Translations under genes and position numbers: made by a program
Notes under the pieces: generated by a model
The model's input: only the letters and a program-made list of their open reading frames with translations
Database searches by the model: none
Told to the model about the DNA's origin: nothing
Shown here: piece by piece, positions 41,801 through 53,114 of the stretch
Numbering within the stretch: the first letter of the stretch is position 1
Layout of the letters: each line of letters starts with the position of its first letter
NCBI GenBank assembly: GCA_003342895.1
Contig: PTFA01000024.1
Location: 769,634 to 833,633 of the forward strand
Direction of reading: 5' to 3'
Length of the DNA: 64,000 nucleotides
Source: Casuarius casuarius
Lineage: Eukaryota > Chordata > Aves > Casuariiformes > Casuariidae

Positions 41801-44225
41801 ATTACATTGCCCCTACCACCACCCTTCCCTGAAAGCCTAGGAGATATTCCCTGTCAAAACCACCTTCAAAGTTGACCAGAAGTATCACTATATACAAGCA
41901 TGAAGTGCTCCAGACCTACAGCGCCAGAAACAGTAAGTCATTCAAATCCTCATTTTATCGTAAAACCAANCTGCTCTTGGACCCTACTCCTAATGCCAGC
42001 CACTCACCAGGACACCACCTTCCCCTCATATGGTAACTTACTTTTTTCCAGAAACTACATTCATACGAAACTACATCTTTTAAACCCTTGCCACAGGAAA
42101 GGCAAGTATACTTTTTTTAATTTGTCCTCCAACATTAGGGCATTTTTTTTTAAATGCCTTGTATACAGAAACTCTATATACCTTGTCCGGTTTGACACCT
42201 TCGACCACTTTCAAAAGAGAAAAGATTTGAGTCGTAGCCATAGCGACGGAGACAGAGGTAGTGCCATTTTACAGAATCTCTTTTACGGGTGTATAAAATT
42301 AGTTCTGTATCGGTAAGTTCCATTATGCCAGAACCCAGTTCGTTACCATCATCATCCACGTTAATAACCTATAAAACAGAAGTTAAATAGCATTAGATAA
42401 GCATTCTTTTGAGCACCAATACTGCTAATATAATCTTAATGTTTCATTGATGCACTCCATCTACTCTATGAGTTAAAACTCACGGGGTAAAAGCTTAAAA
42501 AAATCACCAAACCTTCTCCTCTGCTCCTCCCAACCCAGAACTAAAATAATACGTATTTAAAAGCAGTACGAAATACTGTTGCAAAATCTGAGNTGAAATT
42601 CAAAGTAAAAAGGATTCATAAATTTATTAAATATTTTTAAAACTGACTTTATGTACATATTCTAGCATTTCCACATGGATGACATATACCTCAAATAATA
42701 TATTCTTTCAGAGACCTGTTTCTTAAAAGTTACTTGCTTTGTCATATAACCCCACTTACAGTTGGGTAAACAAATGAAAAAGGAGAAGGGGCTCCAAAAT
42801 AAAACTTCCCTCACATACCTGTATAGCCTTGCACTGTACCAAATTCACCAGGCTGTTTTAGATTTTTTTTTCTGCCTTTTTAATGTCAACAAATAATTCA
42901 AATACCTCATGGTTATTTTGTGCAAAATGCATGATGTATATGAAGTTTAAACTCTTTGCCCTTCTGTTCTTCCACCAGTTGGAGGTCTTTGCATCCTTTA
43001 TGGAATTTGGACAATGTATGTTTTCCCCCATATGTACTTTATCTCACAATCCTGCTTTTAGTGGGTTCCTTACTCAAAAGAAAGGCTACAAAAATCTTCC
43101 TTATGGTATTAATTAACTTTACTCCTTAAAGAGACATTTTTCAACTTGAAATCTCGTCAATTAAAAAAGAATTAGGAATAGTTTCATCTGCCACTGAAGC
43201 CTATGCCAGTTTTCCTCATTTTACAAATTACATTCTTTCATCTTCTCCCTCCTGCTGCTAAATCAGAGACCCACACAAACAACAGAGAAATTCTACAAGA
43301 AGAAAAATAGGAACTAGTTGCAAGAAGTGATGTCAAATGCATAAAAAGCAAGAGAACAGAAAAATATTTCATCCCTCAGCTTTTTATACTGATAGTATTA
43401 ACATTTTGAGAAATTCCCATGGTTGGTTTGAAAGCTCAATTGAGCATTCCCCTAAGGCAAGGCATGAGTCATTTTCNCTATGGAAGCATAACATTCCTTT
43501 GCCAATTCGTGGAGACAGTTTGGAGCACAGAAGCAAATCTGACTTGTGTGACCATGCAAAGGTATGTTTACTTAAAGTCACCAACTTCAGCAGCTTCATG
43601 TTAAGCACATGAACAAGCATTCACAAACTTGTAAATTCCAAGGATAGATTGTACAGAAGCACATTCATACACAAAACTCCTTCAAGTAAAGAAAAAAGTT
43701 CTCAAAATGCTATTATCAATAGTGATCTTCAGGTAAAATCAGCACTTCAAAATTTTCAATTGCTGACCCCACTTCCAGGTTCACTGTCACACTTCTGCAA
43801 CAGCTTTTCCATCATGCTTGTGACTCCCCTTATGAATTCCACCACCTCTCAGAGGTGACAACACGTAATTGGGCCCTACCAACTGAAATGGAGCAAGCCT
43901 GAAAACACAGGGCTTCTTTTTCCTCCCTGAAGATCAAAACAGTCGTAACAAATGTAACCTGTTTAAAAAAATCCTGTCACTGATGATATGAAAGGATTCT
44001 AGAAGGGGCAAGAGAAGCCTATAACAGACACCTGTAAGTCTCCAACTTTTTAACTGTTAGGTAATTCTAACACTACTTTCACTTAAATTTTTTCAATCAC
44101 CAACTTAATAGGCAAACAAGAAACAAAATAATTTACAGCATACAAAGTCAGTCGCTTACCTTAAACTTGTTTCGATGGTTATCTGGGACAGTTTCTTTAT
44201 CTGGACAGCTACAACAGCTACCCAT
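35852..44225 (-). CDS. FRS2: FRS2, fibroblast growth factor receptor substrate 2
   Basis: Five coding exons, minus strand: 44225-44160, 42368-42182, 38851-38693, 37803-37640 and 36802-35852. All junctions are GT-AG and in phase; the total is 1,527 nt, 508 residues, the human length. The N-terminus MGSCCSCPDKE carries the myristoylation glycine (G2) that anchors the protein to membrane. An IRS-type PTB domain follows (about 13-115, e.g. LYTRKRDSVKWHYLCLRRYG), which binds FGF receptors and TRK receptors. The disordered tail keeps all six known phosphotyrosine sites at human numbering: GRB2 sites Y196 (YVNT), Y306 (YENI), Y349 (YENL), Y392 (YVNT), and SHP2 sites Y436 (YIQV) and Y471 (YAVI). The TPKTPTTPLPQTP run offers ERK threonine sites. 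The last exon holds most of the tail. The start ATG has G at -3 and +4. FRS2 couples receptor activation to RAS-MAPK and PI3K signalling. Confidence 0.98.
36965..37268 (+). mobile_element. CR1 LINE 3' fragment
   Basis: Recognised by the CR1 3' region: GAGTGGTCAAACACTGGAAC, then TTGGAGTATTCAAAGCTTGACTGGACAAGG (given as two abutting known blocks), GAGCAGCCTGCTCTA, and the end GAGGTCCCTTCCAACC with terminal ATTCTATGATTCTA. It is 5'-truncated, as most CR1 copies are, and lies in the last FRS2 intron, antisense to the gene. The intact terminus suggests moderate age. It is the best taxonomic clue for a bird or other sauropsid. Confidence 0.9.
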
Positions 44226-44232
44226 GACTTCT

Positions 44233-44244
44233 TTAGAAGACCAT
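44233..44244 (-). other. FRS2: FRS2 mini upstream ORF
   Basis: ATG GTC TTC TAA in the 5' UTR part of the first coding exon, ending 7 nt before the FRS2 ATG. Its start has C at -3 and G at +4, weaker than the main start, so leaky scanning or reinitiation is expected. Confidence 0.7.
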
Positions 44245-46639
44245 GTGATCTCTAGAGGCAAAAACAAAAGAAAGAGTGATCATTTAGTTGGAGGGGGGAG
44301 GAAAAAAAAAAGAGAGTATCATCAAATGAACAGCCCAACACAAATTACAATTCTTCATGACAAATTTGCAGAATCATAACTATTACAAACTTTTTAAAAA
44401 AAATTTAAGTTAGATTCGGCTTTGAGGAGTGGCTGTACTAAGCTGTTAAAAGTCCTACCAATACTTAAACTTGAGGTTACTACCAAACCCACCCATTTGA
44501 CTTGTCACCTTAATTCCCATGGTAACACTTGAGAAAAAACGATTCTTGGGTGTGATTCTCATCCCCTAAACCAGGGCCCTTACACAAGACAGCTACCTGG
44601 GTTCCAGTTCCAGCCAGATGAGCACTCCCCAGCTCTAATGACTCCCATAAAAGCCCTCTGTCGTAGCAGGTTACTAGGCACAGGCAACACAAGGAACCCA
44701 CATGGCAATCTTGAAAAGCTGCCTTGGCTTAGACAGCTCCAGGGCTAACTTACAATAGAGGGTGGAGGCATTCCAGGCCTGGAGTGGTGGAGCAGAGTTT
44801 TGCGCTTCCACTTTTAAATACTTCCCATATAGCAATGTACACAAAACAAGTATTTTAAAACTATTTTTTTTTATTTCTATTAAGTTTCCTTTGGATTAAA
44901 TTGTGTTATACAGTCTATTCCATTTACTATAAAACAATAAAATATTTGACTAACACAGAACAGCATGGCCAAACTAAGGAAACCAAAAATAAGTATTTGA
45001 TATTCTTGATGTTTAAAGAGTTGTGTATGCATGGTAAAACTTCCATAGAACAAAGACTCATAGTTCACTTCTCCTCCATCATCCCACTATAGATCAACCT
45101 TAAATATAAGAAAGCCAGGAAAAGAAAACTTACCCATTTACATGGACTTTATATTGGAAGAGAACTAAAATTTTCACCACACGAATGAAAAGTGGGGCAA
45201 AATCTTGGAAGAGAGCTAGTAAGTCAACAAGAGATATGACATTGAGGGTGAGGAAGAATCAAGACAAAACTAGTCTTTTCCTTTTTTTAAGGGGAAAATC
45301 AGATGCCACCTTAAGAAAACCAGGACTTGCTTTCTACCCAGGCATTTGTATTAGCAGGTAACAATAGCATCTGAGTAACATTTCAGCCTGCTGAAAAACA
45401 AGGGGCAAGGAAAAGGATGAAGTGCAGCTAACTCTTCCCTCTTGACAAGAAAAGCGACTCAAAATAGATACAGCTACCCTAGAGACTGTATAACCCTCTC
45501 AGTGGCCACCAAAACCTTGCCAGAGGTCAAATTGACAGCTTAACAGAAAGGCTGACGACAACGGTTTGGATTAGTCTAGTAACAAAGAGGCAGAGTGCCA
45601 GCCATGTAGTCGAAATCATGGCATTTCTCTGATGTCACTAGTGACCATAACACGAAAACATGCATTAACTTGACAGAGTCCATTTCTTGACCCAAGATAG
45701 AACTGGGGGGTTGTTTGCTTGCTTCTACTGTTGTAGAGAGAAGCTATCCTACACACAACTGTTTCTCACATGGTGAAGAGAAGCCCTGGATTTTCTTAAA
45801 CAGGGCAATCAATCTCTCAATTACATGCTACCTTCAACAGTCTTCACACATATATCCCATTATTATTTTAACTCAATTTCTTGCTGAATGTTTCTGCCTG
45901 TTTTGTTTAGAAAAGCAGTTATAGCTAAGAACATCTTCTGTGATTAATTTCCTGCCCTGGCACCCCATAATGCCTCATCACAGTAAGGTTCAGATATTGG
46001 TCTTGCTAGTCAATTCAGGCTACCCTATTTATTCTGGAAATACACTGCTAAAAAGAGCAATGTGTGAAAACAGCTACAGTGCAGATTAACAATGAATGTA
46101 ATATAAACTTGCAACAAAGGTTTTCAAGCCATGGTCCATACAGCACACAGTTGCAAAACAGATGCTTCTAATAGTCTTCAAGCAGAAATGCTTGTACTTA
46201 ATAAAGCCCAGTCCTAGGCCACCAGGAACCTTTTGACAAACTGGAAATAGAACTAGACTGCAGCATACTGTGATACTATGACTTCTTTGCCTCATAAAGA
46301 TAACAGCAATCAAATCTGTTGGAGGGAGGTGTCAGCAAACTCAAAGGACCAAAAAAAAAAAAAATGCAAATAATCTGGAATATTGCTAGAGTTGCAAGTG
46401 AAATGATGCAGTACACAAAGATGTATGAAGTCTAGCCACCGCATCTCGAAAGACAAAGAAATGGGATGCAATCAATGATATGAGCTTGTCATTTTGTCTC
46501 CAAAATATTGTAATATTAATACTTCAGAAAATCAAGAACTGTAAAGCTGCTTCAAAGGAGAGANGTGAACCAAGGCTATGAGGAAAGAAAGCCCCACATG
46601 TGAAACAGCTAGGGAACTGGTAGAGCTAAAATCACTCAC

Positions 46640-46735
46640 CTAGATTTGGCCATTAATAGTCCCAGCCTCTGCTGCAGCATCAGGACTTCTGTCATACTTC
46701 AAAGTGTCATGCTGTCTTGTCACAGAAGTAATCAT
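46640..46735 (-). CDS. 31-codon upstream ORF within FRS2 5' exon
   Basis: The ATG at 46735 opens 31 codons (begins MITSVTRQHDTLKYD, ends AGTINGQI), and the TAG stop is completed by the exon's last nucleotide, just before GTGAGT. The frame fills all but five bases of the exon. The start context is weak (C at -3, A at +4). It may dampen FRS2 translation; a conserved peptide is possible but unproven. Confidence 0.4.
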   Translation of the reverse strand: MITSVTRQHDTLKYDRSPDAAAEAGTINGQI

Positions 46736-46740
46736 TTGAT
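46640..46740 (-). other. FRS2: FRS2 non-coding 5' exon
   Basis: A 101-nt segment flanked by a GTTTTAG acceptor and a near-perfect GTGAGT donor, lying 2.4 kb upstream of the first coding exon on the same strand. It cannot extend the FRS2 protein, since its only long frame ends in TAG at its last base. Its position and splice sites suit a 5' UTR exon; transcript evidence is not available here. Confidence 0.6.
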
Positions 46741-47984
46741 CTAAAACTATAAAAGTACATAAAAATGTAATTTATCTTAAAACTCCAATTACTAAATTAA
46801 AAGACATACAATTTTTTTTTTTGGAGGCTTTATGTCTAGTGAAGTCTTCACAGCTAGGCTGCACCTTCGAGAGGTGTCTTACACAGAGACTAATCTCTTA
46901 GAGGTTCCCAAGCATTTTAGTGCCCACCTGGTCTTGGAAGAAAGTAATTTGGTATCCACTTTTGCAGAGCAGCCCGTCACACGAGGGACTCCATTCATCC
47001 TCCACTCACTCCTTAACCATTTTAGCCCATATTGGTGACAGATGCACAGCTTCCGTTATCCTTAGCACACACCAAACCAAACCAGTGCAGACAGAGGAAC
47101 ATGTGCAACTCTGCTCAAGTCCCTCTTGCTTATCCTATTGAACACATACAAATGCTGACTTCTACAGCTAACACATCGCCTTCTCTTTGCATCCCTCTCA
47201 GGATTTTTACTCCATGACATTAACCACAAATTTTTTGCTGTCACTCTTATAAATTCTTCCTTAAGTATTCTCATACTCCATTTTCTCACATTTAACACTG
47301 AAGGTCAACTCCTGCTTCCACCAGGCTAACAGTTGGCAGCCTCCATTATCTGCTTGTAAAATGGCCGAACAAGCCCTTCATGTTTTCTTTGACATTGCTT
47401 CTCAAACTCAAGAGAAAGGCTAAATACTTTAAAAACTATGTTATCAGCCTCTTTCCTATCAGCCTTTCAGGATGTCTATGCAAACCTGAGACCACTGCAA
47501 TTCTGTTTATCAGGAAGACTCCCACAATTCTCTGTATTCATCTGCTGTCTTTTGCCTTACGCCTGGATTAAAGCATTTTTGGAACCCAAAGCACTCTTGC
47601 TTTTTGCNTAGCGTCAAGTGTAATGTAGTCCCAAGCTTATCACAGGTCCTAGGCATCATGGTAGCAGTTGCAGAAGGCTCTTGCTATGGAGTGACTCAGC
47701 AACAGGACAGCAGAAATTCAGTACTGATAAATCCCATGCAATGCATGTAGCAGGGGAGCTCTACCTGTTAGGAAAGACCAGTCATGACCGTAGTTCAATG
47801 AAAACATTACCACAACAGCTATCAAAAAACAAATGAAACAGCATTGTTTGGAAAGAACTGAAGAGCCAAAATAAAAACACCATCCTATTGTATAAACCCA
47901 CAGTGCAGGTAGATATTAAGTAATATATGCAATCATGACTCCCCATCTCAAAAGGGATATAGTTAAAGAGATGCTAAGACTAAC

Positions 47985-48380
47985 ATGGATAATCAAAGGC
48001 ATGGGATTGCTCCTGTACAAGGAATGGCGACCAGGATTCCTCAGCCTGGAAAAAGGGACAGCACAGGGGAAGCGACATGGAGAAGATTAATTAAGCACAA
48101 ATGTGTGCTAAATGCAAGCCTGAGGGAGCAGCAGATGACATTACCAATTGGCAGGTTCCAAAAACAAATAACCAGGAAGAGCTTTTAAACTCAAGTATGA
48201 CACTTATGGCTCAGAAAGTCCCTGAGCTGCAGATATTTAGGAGGGTAGTAGAGAAAGGTCACAAAACGTTCTCCGTTCTTATTCCCTTCCCTATATATTT
48301 ACTCTCAGCTATTGTCAGAAGAGGATATTGGATCAACTGAAACTTCAGCCTGACCCAGTAAAGCCACTCCTACTTAATGT
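47985..48380 (+). mobile_element. Degraded ancient CR1-like LINE 3' region
   Basis: Pieces match the 3' region of older amniote CR1 copies: GATGACATTACCAATTGGCA, CAGGTTCCAAAAACAAATAA, and the end GAGGATATTGGATCAACTG, CTTCAGCCTGACCCAGTAAA, CCACTCCTACTTAATGT. It is much more diverged than the copy at 37 kb and is non-coding. Confidence 0.7.
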
Positions 48381-49343
48381 AAAAGGATGATAGGGACCGA
48401 GCACAGATTTTTTTGAATGCATTGTCTTAAAACATCAAATTACACTATTAACAACCTGTATTCAACTTGCAAGTAAAACCTGGATATCACANAGGTACAG
48501 ACAGACAGCCTTATAGAGCTGTTCTGTGGATATGTAGATTTGCGCGCACACACAGGGAGAGGAAAACATCCATCACAGTTAACACAAAGATCCTCTCCTA
48601 TGCCCAAGCTGCATTCAGTAGCAGGAACTTGCAACAAGTCACGTACCCTTAATATAATTTATTTGCCCTTTAGCCATAAGCTTTCTGGATCTTAGACAAA
48701 ACTGTACGCCGCTGTATTCAAGACCTATCTCTCTGCAACACACAGGCTCTGGTTCCATTACAGCCTAACCCAATCTAACTATTAAAATATTCCTTTTTTC
48801 TTCCTCTATCTGGGGTCAGATGAGTTTCTTGCTGGCTTAGTACACACCAAACCAGCTCAGCACAGAGTCCAGTAAGTGCCAGAGGCCACTGGGGACAGAC
48901 TCTCAGTCTCAGGCACCTCTGCCCAGTTTTCCGAAAACCTAGCCCCTTCAACGGGCACCCGGCTCTACCAAGCTTCCAGGTTCCCTGCCACAGCCGTCGG
49001 GAAGGGAGAGAGGACGAAGGGAGCAGAGTGCTTCACCCACCCTCTCTGGGGAACGTGCTCATCTGCAGCATCTTACAGGTGGTCATTGCAAAAAACATCT
49101 CCGCATGTGAACTACTCTAAAGCAGCTGTTTGCACTGGTATTTATCCTGATATTTTTCCTAGCAAAGTTTTAAGGCCTTCACAGGGTTTGCCCACCTAAT
49201 GTAGGCTAGCCTGTTTCGGTTACCTAAGAACATTCCTAAAATGATCTAAACACATTTTTAACAGATTTAAAAAAGCATCTAATTCCATTTCTTTTAACTG
49301 TGAAGCAGTAACAATTCTCCAACAAGTTGATTTTGATTAAAAG

Positions 49344-49345
<2 letters not shown>

Positions 49346-49424
<79 letters not shown>
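49346..49424. repeat. T79 homopolymer
   Basis: Seventy-nine consecutive T on the plus strand in the FRS2 5' intronic region. It creates a long poly-Phe open frame that is not a gene. Flanks show no obvious retrocopy or target-site duplication. Confidence 0.9.
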
Positions 49425-49428
<4 letters not shown>

Positions 49429-49854
49429 GAGCTATTTACTCTGTTTGGGATTTTCTTAGATTTTCCCAGATTGCAAAATATTTATACAAACTTACACATA
49501 CATGGAGAAGTAGACATTTTCATAGATATAACCTTAAAAGTTAATCTTTTCAGTTATGGCTGCAATGACAAATTTAGGAGTGGTAACTTCCCGTTCATGA
49601 AGTATCAGCAATGGTTAGGTATAGTCCCACAAGGCCGGGGGGAAAGGACAGGAGAGCATTTTCTGCTTCTCCCTAACACATTAATGCATTGCAAGGTAAA
49701 AATCCCAGGAAAGACAGAACAAGACCAGCACTTATCTAAACTTTGTTAACAGAACTGAAAATTAGGAGCTGCCATAACTTCAGTAAGATTTATTACTTCG
49801 ATTAGTAAAGCAAAATATGTCTCTTTCCCTCACAGACTAAGCAGAGCCTTAGAC

Positions 49855-49880
49855 AAAAAAAAAAAAAAGGGGGGGGGGGG
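49855..49880. repeat. A14G12 homopurine mosaic
   Basis: Fourteen A followed directly by twelve G, the same arrangement as at 19127-19149. Confidence 0.85.
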
Positions 49881-52800
49881 TTGTGACCACAGCCTCTCAA
49901 CTGGTACTACCAGTGCATTTGCAATGGCAACAAGTTACGCTAATCTCTCAAAAGTCACAGAGGACAAAGGCACTAGTGCAAACACAGTAGATTTTTTTAA
50001 AAAAAATCTTGATGATGGCGTGATTTAAAAAAATATTAATTACATTTGCACNTCTGCAATCTGCCCCGGGTTGCGAATGGGCTGAACAGTGTGTGTATTC
50101 CCTCATGNAGGAAAGGCCACACGGACAACCTGCAATCTTACTCTTCCTTCTGCTCATGGCATCTGGTAGCCCCATTTAAACCAGACCACAGTTGCACAGC
50201 TGATCTAAAAACTGGCAATAACTGAATCCTACATATGCTTTGGTTGCAGGATCAAACGTTAACTTCCAGAGATATTTTCCGTATGCAATAATTGCTAGCG
50301 TACATCTTTTAAAAAAATCAGGGAAGGAAAAAAACCCCCCAAACCACGGCACATTTGTGAAGAGGTAGGGNGAAGCGAAAGTGCCTTGTCAATAAACCCA
50401 TCTTCTGCACGTGCTTTCTTCAAACGGCAGAGTCACCACACAGCCTTTCAAACCCAGTATTGCTGGGTCCTTTATGTCTTGCTCCCAGACCTCAAAGTAG
50501 AGAGTAGATAATGTAACTAAAGCGCCATCGCTTTACCATGAACATAATTTTAAGTTTTTTTATACCACAGAATTGGGAGGTGGGAGGAAAGGAAGGAGAG
50601 AGAGATGGAAAAAGATGACGAAGACTGGGTGTTTTCCTTCTCCAGAATTTTAATATCTAGAAGGTCCAATGGAGTAGCTGGAGAAAGCTGCCCAGGGCAG
50701 ACTGTTAGCGCTCAGGCGTACACTTGATAATACTTTGATTGCAGCTAAGTTATATATACTTACACTATCATTTTTGCCTACAACATTCTAAATCCCACAA
50801 TTTGGAAGACCACATCACTTTTTAAGGTTTAAAATTAAAGTTTGAGCATCCATCAGTTTTTGTTTTGCTTACACTATTCAAAACAAATTTTTATGAAAGG
50901 ACTTAATTCCAAACCCTAGAACACAGAACTCCTTTGTGCTTTTATTTCCTAATCTTATTTAAGGTATTTGTTTAAAAAGATAGATTAAAAAAAAAGAATT
51001 ATCAAAAGCTCTATATTTAACATCATTTTCTCTGGAGCTAAACTGGTTATGACAAAAACAAACCAACAAAGATGCTGTAAGTTTCAGAGGTATTCTAAAA
51101 TTGCAAACTTATTGACAGATGGGTGAATCAAAACCATAGGAGTATTTCACCTATTTTATTCATTTCTTTAAACAATCCCATCTAGCATACTGAAGAGAAT
51201 AATATTTTTCAAATCATTTATTAGTTTTAAAATGTGAAGCCTCATGTAAATTGAGGCTAGCATGCTTGGCACTTGCTTGGCACAAGTATTACAATGCAGA
51301 AAGCTGAAAAATTCAGTCCTACGTTTAAGACATTTTTCAGCTGTACCAGCACTATAGTACTTGAAAGCTTCAAAACTACGGAACTGGGCTCTCACAGCTG
51401 TTTACTATCAAAGATGGAACAAAAAGACTACATTCAAACTGAAGTTTTATTAACGCACTCTTAATATACAACACGAATGAATGGTTTCAACACCTGCTTC
51501 TTTCTCAACTTTGTAATTAATGCCTGGATCAATCAAGTAAACAAAAAAACAAAAAAAAGGAAACTAGTTGTAGTTGACAGCTTCAGGAGAAACCCTAATG
51601 TTTTTGAAAAAGAAAAATTCAGTATCTGGAAAAGAAGAGGAGAGAACACACAATGCAATGGTTGTCATCTGTACTGAGCCTAGGAAATTTTCAATTTCCT
51701 AGCTGCCTTCTGTGAAGTAAATTCCAGTTATTGCCAGGGGACAGCCAGCACAACAAACTGATTAAAAAAATCTGATATTTTGAAGAGAATTTTGAATTCT
51801 CTTTGACTTTTAAAAGTTAAATTTATCAGGGAACATCAGATATATGTATGAAACAAAGGCAGTAATTTATTAAGTATTCTGCTGAAAACAACATTGCAGG
51901 AGGAAGAAAATTTAAAACAATGGCCATCACTACTTCTTCCTAAATTCTTAAAATGCAGAGAGAATGCTCTATAAGCTATTTCAAACTTATATCGTGCCAC
52001 ATTTCAACTTATGTGTGCCATGTAAAAGACACTTTACCACAAAAGGAAAAATTCTAACTCACGCNCGACTTTCCACCCAAGGGTCATCAACGTCAGACGC
52101 TTTTCATCATGTAGCATTTTCATCTCAAGAGCAAGCGGCAACAGACCATGCAATAGTAACACAGAAATGTACTTGAAGAGCCATGGAAATGGCATCTTTC
52201 ACAGAAACAGTGACCTTGTAGATAAGTAACTTGTGTAAAGCAGAAAATGCTTGGGGGCTTCCTGAGCCACCCCAACATAGTAGCTGAAAGCCAAAATTCT
52301 TCTTTCCGGTTGTCGTGAGGAACGGTGGTAGGGACCGACCTTCTGCAAAATTGAGAAGGCTCCTGTGAAGCTTTCCTGAAGCCTCCTCAATTGTCTTCTT
52401 GGGGACGTAAGCCCCATGCCAGAGTGGAGCCAAATTTTCCTGCAGCACAGTCGAATTTCTCCATGAACTGTACCACAGGCAAGCTGTGAGCAGGGATCCT
52501 TCTTGCCACTTGCTGTGTCAGCCGATTGGAAATGGGAGAGGTGAAGGGCGACCCTTCTAGTCTCCCCTCATTTTAGAGGGGAAAAAAACCCCTGAAACTA
52601 AAGAAGCAAACAGGAGACAGCTAACAAATTTCATTCTGAAAACGCATGAAGCACTCACTAGGAGAGATAGGAAGCCTGTTGCATCTGCAGCTTAAAGGCA
52701 GAATTAGCTCCTCATGAGGGATCGTCCCAAACACATAAAAGGCTTACTCTCCTGATACAAGTGTCCAAATCCATGTAAAAATACGCACAAACTACTAAGT

Positions 52801-53080
52801 ATTAAAGAAAATTCTCCCCGTCTCGTCTCCTCCAAGCATATTAGTATAGCACCTCTTACAAAACTCCTTAATAATAAACACTGTTCTCCCCAGAACTATT
52901 AAAGATGCTTAACAACACAACATATTTTGTTCAGGTATAGACACATGATATTTCTAGCTTTTGCCTCTAACACGCCTGTTTAAGGATTTACCTCACTCAG
53001 CAGAGGAAAAACAAATTCTTTACCTCAGGTAAAAAAGCACAGAAGAAAATCTAGGGAGCATGGAGGAAAGGATACTTCTC

Positions 53081-53114
53081 CTTTCTTTTTTATATATGTA
53101 CGTATGTATGTATG
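53081..53114. repeat. (GTAT)n-rich microsatellite
   Basis: TATATATGTACGTATGTATG and following GTAT units form a short imperfect tetranucleotide repeat in the FRS2 5' region. Confidence 0.7.

Noticed and set aside
49327..49749. 140-codon ORF with a poly-Phe stretch
   Set aside because: Created by the T79 homopolymer.
52125..52448. 107-codon minus-strand ORF
   Set aside because: No recognisable family and no convincing splice sites or polyadenylation context.
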